Source: Planctomycetia bacterium
GTDB lineage: Bacteria; Planctomycetota; Planctomycetia; Gemmatales; Gemmataceae
Direction of reading: 5' to 3'
Assembly: GCA_016795185.1 (NCBI GenBank)
Contig: JAEUIF010000306.1
Span: forward strand, 1-33,329
Length of the DNA stretch: 33,329 bases
How positions within the stretch are numbered: position 1 is the first letter of the stretch; the number at the start of each line of letters is the position of its first letter. The position numbers were made by a program, and so were the translations under genes. Of the stretch, positions 16,990 through 22,986 are shown piece after piece. The notes beneath the pieces are model-generated. The model saw only the letters and a program-made list of their open reading frames with translations. It was not told the DNA's origin and searched no databases.

Positions 16990-17295
16990 ATGGCCGATGC
17001 TTTTCGTGTAGCTGTGCTCGGATTGACGCACGACCACGTCTGGAACAACCTACAGGAGCTACAGGCATCGGGGCGCGGGACGCTCGTGGCCGCCGCCGAT
17101 CCTCATCCGCCCTTGCTCGACCAGGTCCAGCAACTCCACGGCTGCCCGGTTTACAGCGACCTTGAGGCGCTGCTGGAACGCGAGCACTTTGACGCGGTTT
17201 ATGTCTTTGCCGACAACGCCACGGGTGCCCGCCTGGCGGAACTGGCTGCCAGCCGAGGCTAGCACGTGCTGATCGAGAAGCCGATGGCCGCCAGA
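16990..17295 (+). pseudogene. Gfo/Idh/MocA oxidoreductase remnant with amber codon and lost C-terminus
   Basis: An ATG at 16990 has its own GGAG six bases upstream. It starts MADAFRVAVLGLTHDHVWNN, the Rossmann dinucleotide-binding start of the Gfo/Idh/MocA family, and continues through FDAVYVFADNATGARLAELA. At 17260-17262 an amber codon replaces the Lys of the conserved G-K-H-V-x-x-E-K-P block; the following HVLIEKPMA is intact in the same frame, with the catalytic-site Lys still present. Family similarity ends at about 17295, shortly before the end of the convergent gene at 17328, so roughly the C-terminal two thirds of the protein are gone. It is in frame with the damaged PHP gene only because of that gene's deletion. 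Confidence 0.78.
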
Positions 17296-17327
17296 TTAGC
17301 CGTGCGCTGGATGGCGGTGCACTTGGT

Positions 17328-18599
17328 TCATTTCCCTTTCAGAATCCGATAGCCGATCTGGATTGGCATGTCGCCCTTTTCGGGATGCTTTTCGTAGGCG
17401 ATCAGCGTGACACCGGTGCCATTGGACGCCACAGTCGGCCGGATGGCCGGGTTTTCAGCGGCGCCCGAAACATGAAGCATGTCCCCGGGCTGCCCGTCGC
17501 TGGAGATGCGCGTCAAGAAGACCTTCTCCGCGGGCGGCCGAGCGTTGCCACCCATGTCCCAGGCGGCGATGAAGCCGGTGCCGTCCCAGGCCGCTTGCGG
17601 GTTGCGGATGCGCGGCGGTTCCTTGTCGCCCTTGCCGGTCAGCAGAAACGTTCTGTCCAGCTGGCCATCTTGCTTGAAGAGCGCCGCGTGAGCGTCGTTC
17701 AAGGCGGCACCTCGTCCCAGGAAGATGCTCGTCGTCCAGGTACCCAGGTAGCCTTTGGGGCCAGCAGCCAGGGACATGGGGAATTGGCCGTACTGCCCGC
17801 CTGGGGCCTTCTTTTCCGTATTGCTGATCGGTGGAGTCTCGTAGGTCGGCTGGTCGGCGGCCTTGCCATCCTGCACGAAATGGCTGCCTGCTAGCGGCTT
17901 TCGCGCGAAATTGTTGTGACTGCCCAGCCAGAAGAGCAGGCTTTTCCCGTCATTGGCGGCGCTGGCCACCACTGGCCCAAACCGGCTCACCGGGGCCTTT
18001 TCCGTGACGAGCAAACTGCCTTCGGGGTCCCGCACCTTGCCTTCGGGCGAAACGCGGGCACCATAAATCTCGTAGCGATTGCCGGAGCGCGCATCCTGCC
18101 AAACCACCAGGAAGTTCTTGCCATCCCAGACCACTTGCGGCAGCGCCTGATTGTGCTTGCTGCCCGCGATCAGGAAGCCGGCCGTGTCCAGCACCTCGCC
18201 TTCCGGCGTCACGCGCGCGCCGTACACGTCCCAGTCCTTTTCGTTCCGCAAGTCCTGCCAGACGACGAGAAAGACGCCCGCACCGAAGGCGAGGCGCGGC
18301 CTTTCCTGCAAGTCCTTGGCCGCGCAGACCGAGAACGGTTTGGCGTCGAGAACCTTCCCCGCTGCATCCACCCGGCAGGCGACGATGTCGCCGGCATACT
18401 TGATTTCCTTGCGGAGATCGCCCTCCTCCAGGTTGCCGGACTGCCAGGCAACGAGGAAGACACCCTTGCCGAACGCCGCTGCTGGGGTAAAGGCATCCTG
18501 TCCCTCCGCCAGTGGCAGAAGGGCTTCAGGGGCCAACGACTCCTCGGCCAACGCCGTTCCCAGGAATCCGCACAAGAGCAGAGCTATCGTCGAGCGCAT
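17328..18599 (-). CDS. Secreted VWQD-repeat (propeller-like) protein, 423 aa
   Basis: The ATG at 18599 follows AAAGGAAAG and opens a clean Sec signal (MRSTIALLLCGFLGTALAEE). The mature part consists of repeats built on an F-L-V-x-W-Q-[SD] strand, each followed by the source/version pair x-x-x-R-V-x-x-x-G-x-V-x-D: VFLVAWQSG ... ACRVDAAGKVLD, VFLVVWQDLR ... GARVTPEGEVLD and NFLVVWQDARSG ... GARVSPEGKVRD, with weaker copies later (GYLGTWTTS, GFIAAWDMG). Such repeats usually fold as propeller blades. No catalytic motif is seen. It begins 21 bases after the stop of the preceding gene and is last in the minus-strand operon. No function is assigned. Confidence 0.87.
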   Translation of the reverse strand: MRSTIALLLCGFLGTALAEESLAPEALLPLAEGQDAFTPAAAFGKGVFLVAWQSGNLEEGDLRKEIKYAGDIVACRVDAAGKVLDAKPFSVCAAKDLQERPRLAFGAGVFLVVWQDLRNEKDWDVYGARVTPEGEVLDTAGFLIAGSKHNQALPQVVWDGKNFLVVWQDARSGNRYEIYGARVSPEGKVRDPEGSLLVTEKAPVSRFGPVVASAANDGKSLLFWLGSHNNFARKPLAGSHFVQDGKAADQPTYETPPISNTEKKAPGGQYGQFPMSLAAGPKGYLGTWTTSIFLGRGAALNDAHAALFKQDGQLDRTFLLTGKGDKEPPRIRNPQAAWDGTGFIAAWDMGGNARPPAEKVFLTRISSDGQPGDMLHVSGAAENPAIRPTVASNGTGVTLIAYEKHPEKGDMPIQIGYRILKGK

Positions 18600-18620
18600 G
18601 ATGGCTTTCCTTTACTGGGG

Positions 18621-19733
18621 TTATTTGATCCGTCGGGCGAGCGTGACCGTGTGGCCGGGATAGAAATGCAGCCAGCCGGAAAAACTGCCATCCTCGAACC
18701 AGAACGGCGGCTCCATGTAGGTGATCGGTGTGCCCTTGCCCTTGTCGGTGAAGCGGCCTTCCTTGCCGTTAAACACGCGCAGCACCTTCTCCTCCAGATC
18801 GAGCCGGTAGCAACTGGCGTCGTCCACGCGTGTCATGTACAGGAAACGCTTGTCGGGGTCGTCCGGCCCCCAGGAGATCGCGCCCTCGTTATAAACCACC
18901 GTCCCCTCGAACGGGCCGGCCTCGCCCATGGCCCGCTTGTTGGCCTCTTTCGAGGCGTTGGGCAGGACGCCATGATAGCTGCCGTCCTTGAGGTCCCAGA
19001 ACCAGATGTACCAGGGCGCCGCAGCATACGTAGTGCCATACAGGCGACCGCGCTTCTCGTCGACCGCCAGCACGGCGCTGAGGGGATTCAGCGCCTGGGT
19101 TCCTTGTAGTTTCACGGTTTCCAGCAGCTTCCATTCCGGCCCGGGGCTGAGCACCGCCACTTCGGTGGCGGGATTGTTCAGGGCCGCGTAGACCTTGCCA
19201 CTATCGCCGCAAGCGATGGCCTTCGCCACGCCCTTGATGGGCACGGTTGAAACATACTGTTTGGCGAAGTCCAGCGCTCGGACGCGGCCTGTGCCGACAT
19301 CTTCCAGCACGTAGAAGAAACGGCCGTCGGGCGCGGGAACCCAGTAGAGCGCATCGTGGTAGTGCCCGCCCTTGAAGCGGGCCCGCGCCAGCGGGCCGTC
19401 CAGGTAGCCGCGGGCGCCGCGGGTGGCCTGAAAGTATCGGTCGGTCCGGGCATCGAACGACAGGAAGACGTGGCGTTCGCCCTGAGTGAAGCCGCCGAGC
19501 AGTCCCGGCCGCACCCCGGTCAGCCACATCACTTCACGGCGCGGGCCATCGAGTTCTCCGGGCAAGAGCAGGTTGCCCGCGAACGGCTCGGCGACTTCCC
19601 AGCGGGCATCGGGATGCCAGACGGGAATGGCAAACTTGGGTTTCTTTGCCGTTGGTTCCTGGGACAACGCGGCGCCGGAGAACGGCAGAGGCCCGAGACA
19701 CGCCAGCAACATCACCCACCACTTCGTCCTCAT
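18621..19733 (-). CDS. Secreted beta-propeller protein, intact paralogue of the IS-disrupted gene, 370 aa
   Basis: The ATG at 19733 was preferred to one 15 bases upstream because GGAG precedes it, and it begins directly with a signal peptide (MRTKWWVMLLACLGPLPF). The mature protein opens FAIPVWHPDARWEVAEPFAG and has propeller-like strands: RHVFLSFDARTDRYFQ, FFYVLEDVGTGRVRALD, KVYAALNNPATEVAVLS and RFLYMTRVDDASCYRLDLEE, ending YPGHTVTLARRIK. It is the full-length version of the truncated gene at 13490-14324, so the window holds two members of one family on opposite strands about 4 kb apart. I do not recognise a named family. It lies 33 bases after the PAD gene and 21 bases before the VWQD-repeat gene, consistent with one transcript. 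Confidence 0.85.
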   Translation of the reverse strand: MRTKWWVMLLACLGPLPFSGAALSQEPTAKKPKFAIPVWHPDARWEVAEPFAGNLLLPGELDGPRREVMWLTGVRPGLLGGFTQGERHVFLSFDARTDRYFQATRGARGYLDGPLARARFKGGHYHDALYWVPAPDGRFFYVLEDVGTGRVRALDFAKQYVSTVPIKGVAKAIACGDSGKVYAALNNPATEVAVLSPGPEWKLLETVKLQGTQALNPLSAVLAVDEKRGRLYGTTYAAAPWYIWFWDLKDGSYHGVLPNASKEANKRAMGEAGPFEGTVVYNEGAISWGPDDPDKRFLYMTRVDDASCYRLDLEEKVLRVFNGKEGRFTDKGKGTPITYMEPPFWFEDGSFSGWLHFYPGHTVTLARRIK

Positions 19734-19766
19734 CGCGAATTTCTCCATGCTGATCTTGAGTTGCTG

Positions 19767-21404
19767 TCAGTGCTTGCAATCGTCCCGTGTGCTTCCGCCC
19801 GGCCTGCGAATGACATTGGTGCCGCAATGGGCGCCACCGTCGCCTCGATGCAAAGCGTCCCAGCCGTCGAGGAAAAGGGGCCGAGACGACCCGCGCTGCA
19901 ACGCCGCGCGCCAGGCCAGGGCGAAAAGATCGCTGTCGTCGTCGGCTGGGTCTCCGCGCGGGCCGAATGGACGGAGAAGGACGACGTCGTTGTCGAGTGG
20001 CACGAGGTTGACGGGGTTGGGCAACAGTGCGCCAGCGCACTCGCCCTGTTCGTCGGCGGAAAAGATTACGGGAAGGCGGAGCACAGCGTCGTCGCCAATA
20101 CCCAGTGCTTCCAGCGCTGCCGGGATGCCAGTGCCTTTGGCCCGAAGGCGCGCGGTGCATCGCTTGGCTGTCTTGCGCAAAGCCGAATCGTGGGCCAATT
20201 CGCCGGCGGTAACGAGCGCTGGAAACTCCTGGCCCGCGCCGTCGCGCCACATCTTGGCGTCCTCCACGGCCACAAAGCGGCTCGTGGCGTCGGGCGTTTC
20301 GAGCCAGATGGGCATGGTTTCACAACGGCCTGCTCGGGCCGCGGCAACGACCTGTGACACTTCGGTGCCGCGCAGGTCCCAGACGAAGTCGATGGTGATG
20401 CGTCGGCCCTCGACCTTGTGAATCCGCGCCACCTGGCCGGCACCGGTACCGCTGATGATGCGCACGTACTTCCATTTGCCAGCCGGCAAGCCCGGAGCGG
20501 CGGTTTCGATGAGTCGCGCGCCCGCACCAGTCACGGAGCCGGCGGTCTCGGCGCTGCTGTGTGCATAGAAGAGTGCCCGCTCGACAGGCGCGGAATCCAG
20601 CAGGCGCAGGCCCGCCTCGAAGTCGGGGAGCACCACGCGGAATCCCGGCTGCCCAGGAGCGCCAACGAAGGCCAGAATTTCGTCCACATGGCCGACCTTC
20701 AGCCAGTCCGTGTCAATCTCGAGCAGTTTTCCGTCGGGACCGGCCTGAATGCGCTGGTGCCGGAAATAGTCCTTGATGTCCTGCTGGAGAGAGCGCCCCA
20801 CAAGGAGCCGCCCATGTGGGAAGCCTGGCAAGGGCGGTGAGGCGAGGACATTGCCGCCCCCGTCGAACCGGCGCCGCTCCGCCTCGGCGCGCTCTGGGCT
20901 GACCTCGACTCGTTCCCATCCCTGCTTCGCAAAGAGCGGATCGCCCCAGCCATCGAGGTTCCGACTGCCGGGCAGGCGCAGGACGGCGCGCCGACCGCGC
21001 CGCTCGCCGACAAGCCAATCGTCGGTGGGCCACGGCGCGAACAGGGCCGACGCCGCCCGGCCATCGGGGCCGAACGCGGGCACGGCAAAGACGCGCTCGG
21101 CGCCGAGTCCCGGGACGGCTACGAGGCGCTGGGCCCAACCGCCCGTTTCACATGCGATGACGTGCTCCACGGCCGCCGTCGCTGACGGAACGATGAAGCC
21201 ATCGTTCACCGCAAGCGCACGGCCCTGTGCATCCGGTTCCAGCGTGGTGGAGCGGAGAGGGACGCTTGGGTTCTCCGCCGCAGCGCTGCATCCCGTGAGA
21301 CAGGCGACCATAATGAAGAACCACCGAGACGCTGCCCCTGGGGAGCACGCCGCCGTCTTCATCAGCAGTCCGCGTGCCTTGACGGTCTGCCCGGCAGCCG
21401 CCAT
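19767..21404 (-). CDS. Protein-arginine deiminase (PAD) family lipoprotein, 545 aa, with internal insertion
   Basis: The family is recognised from several blocks shared with animal peptidylarginine deiminases, which convert peptidyl-arginine to citrulline: GNVLASPP ... GRLLVG (near 184-203), DWLKVGHVDEILAFV with His239 and Asp241, LGIGDDAVLRLPVIF and LPNPVNLVPLDN ... LLRPFGP (435-481), and the nucleophile block GGAHCGTNVIRRP with Cys527. The first catalytic Asp is probably in PTDDW (128-129). The N-terminal Ig-like domains of mammalian PADs are absent. A lipobox (V-A-C-L-T-G-C39) predicts a lipid-anchored exported protein. His-to-Cys spacing is about 288 residues, against about 174 in human PADs; the extra ~110 residues (about 285-395) contain YVRIISGTGAGQVARI. 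The start at 21404 follows AGGGGA; the frame is open back to a TTG at 21572 overlapping DUF1501, so the start is not certain. Confidence 0.92.
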   Translation of the reverse strand: MAAAGQTVKARGLLMKTAACSPGAASRWFFIMVACLTGCSAAAENPSVPLRSTTLEPDAQGRALAVNDGFIVPSATAAVEHVIACETGGWAQRLVAVPGLGAERVFAVPAFGPDGRAASALFAPWPTDDWLVGERRGRRAVLRLPGSRNLDGWGDPLFAKQGWERVEVSPERAEAERRRFDGGGNVLASPPLPGFPHGRLLVGRSLQQDIKDYFRHQRIQAGPDGKLLEIDTDWLKVGHVDEILAFVGAPGQPGFRVVLPDFEAGLRLLDSAPVERALFYAHSSAETAGSVTGAGARLIETAAPGLPAGKWKYVRIISGTGAGQVARIHKVEGRRITIDFVWDLRGTEVSQVVAAARAGRCETMPIWLETPDATSRFVAVEDAKMWRDGAGQEFPALVTAGELAHDSALRKTAKRCTARLRAKGTGIPAALEALGIGDDAVLRLPVIFSADEQGECAGALLPNPVNLVPLDNDVVLLRPFGPRGDPADDDSDLFALAWRAALQRGSSRPLFLDGWDALHRGDGGAHCGTNVIRRPGGSTRDDCKH

Positions 21405-21564
21405 CTTGTGTTCCCCTGTCATCATGCCTGGGATTTCTCCTTCGTACTCTCCCTGACCCGCCACTAACACCCGGAGGGCAAAATCCGCGCCGGCCTGCTC
21501 GGCGTCCAGGAAGAACTGTTCCGGTCGGGCTACTGCTGCGGCACCGCAATAAGTGCATCTTGAA

Positions 21565-22935
21565 TCAGGCAATCACTTCCTTGATTAACGGGACATCCTC
21601 GGTGATCAGCTTCAATGGCCGGTTGTCTGGCGTCAACAACTCGTGATCCGGGTCAATCCCGAGCAGATGGTAGAGCGTCTTCCCCAGGCTGGCGATCTTG
21701 TAATCCTTGTCCTTGACATAGGCCGCATGGGCGTCGGTCGCGCCGACGACCTGCCCGGACTGGAAGCCGCCGCCAGCCACCAGCACGAACTGCGCCGCTG
21801 CCCAGTGTTCCCGGCCATAGGGTTTGCCCTGGCCGACCTTCGGCGTGCGGCCCATCTCGCCCAAGGCCACGACCATGGTGTTTTCGAGCAAGCCGCGCGC
21901 GTCGAGGTCCTCCAGCAAGGACGGGAGGGCCGCATCGAGACAGGCCAAGTCCGGCAGCGCCTTGTCCAAGCCGTTGCCACTGTGCCAGTCCCAGTAGGCA
22001 AAGTCCACGTAGACGAACGGCACGCCCGCCTCGATCAGCCGGCGCGCCATCAACACCTTTCGGCAATGATAGTTGCCTTTGATATTCGTGTTGCCGTAGT
22101 GCTGGATCTGGCAGCCGTAGCGTTCTCGGTTCTTGGCAGGCTCCTTCTCCAGATCGAGCGCTTCGCGCAGCTTCGGCGCGCGAAGCAGGTCAAACGCCTT
22201 TTGCTGGAAGCGATCCAGGCCCTCGATGATCGGGCTGGCGGCATCCTGCCTGCGGATCTGCTGCTCCAGGGACCGCAGCATGTCCACGTTGCGGTCGAAG
22301 CCGGCCAGGTCGAGCTGCGGTGGCGTCAGCATCCGTTCGGTCTGGTCATCGCGGCGGTCGTCGGGAATGCTGAGCGGATCGTAAGCCGGGCCCAGAAAAT
22401 TCTCGCTCAGTCCTGTGGCATGCGAGTTGATGTTGCCCAGCGCCACGAAGCTCGGCACCTCTTTGGGGGTCGGCAGCAGCTTGGATGTGACACAGCCAAT
22501 CATCGGGTACTTCGGCGTGCCGCGCAGGCCGCGTGGGTTGCCGGTCTTCCAGCTCAGCCCGGCATGATGATCGCCTGCCTCCGGGTAGCCCTTGGAATGC
22601 ACCGAGCGCAGCACGCTGTACTTGTTCGCCAGCTTGGCCAGGCGCGGCAAGTGCTCGCAAACTTCCAGGCCGGGCACCACGGTCTGGATTGGCTTGAAGG
22701 GCCCGCGCACGTCCGCGGGCGCGTCCGGCTTCATGTCGAAGGTATCCTGATGCGGCGGCCCGCCGTGCAGCCAGATGAAGATCACCTGCTTGGCTGTCGC
22801 TTTGCTGGCAGCGGCGGCCTGAGCCTGGGCCTGGAACAGGTTGGCCCAGGTCATGCCAAACAGCCCAACTCCACCTACCTGCAACATCTCGCGGCGGTTC
22901 AAGGAATTTCGGAAGGACTGGCATCCCAGGTTCAT
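21565..22935 (-). CDS. DUF1501 family protein, Tat-exported, 456 aa
   Basis: The ATG at 22935 has GAGGA seven bases upstream. A twin-arginine motif (NRREMLQVGGVGLFGM) near residue 13 predicts Tat export. The alkaline phosphatase-like family blocks are present: FIWLHGGPPHQDTFDMKP, GVPFVYVDFAYWDWHS, ALGEMGRTPKVGQGKPYGRE and LLGIDPDHELLTPDNRPLKL. Compared with the copy at 8395 it belongs to the more usual subtype, with HGGPPHQDTFD where that copy has NGGLGHLDCFD. It lies 51 bases after the PSD1-family gene and upstream of the PAD gene. Its stop is at 21565; the PAD frame may start shortly after or just overlap it. Confidence 0.94.
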   Translation of the reverse strand: MNLGCQSFRNSLNRREMLQVGGVGLFGMTWANLFQAQAQAAAASKATAKQVIFIWLHGGPPHQDTFDMKPDAPADVRGPFKPIQTVVPGLEVCEHLPRLAKLANKYSVLRSVHSKGYPEAGDHHAGLSWKTGNPRGLRGTPKYPMIGCVTSKLLPTPKEVPSFVALGNINSHATGLSENFLGPAYDPLSIPDDRRDDQTERMLTPPQLDLAGFDRNVDMLRSLEQQIRRQDAASPIIEGLDRFQQKAFDLLRAPKLREALDLEKEPAKNRERYGCQIQHYGNTNIKGNYHCRKVLMARRLIEAGVPFVYVDFAYWDWHSGNGLDKALPDLACLDAALPSLLEDLDARGLLENTMVVALGEMGRTPKVGQGKPYGREHWAAAQFVLVAGGGFQSGQVVGATDAHAAYVKDKDYKIASLGKTLYHLLGIDPDHELLTPDNRPLKLITEDVPLIKEVIA

Positions 22936-22986
22936 GGCAGCATCCTCTGGCGCGGGCCGACCGTCAGCCGGCCGATGGTTTGCGGA

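Noticed and set aside
15817-17262. Genuine PHP-Gfo/Idh fusion enzyme
   Set aside because: The native PHP ending is visible in a shifted frame at 16931-16963 and the Gfo/Idh gene has its own ribosome binding site, so the join is best explained by deletion.
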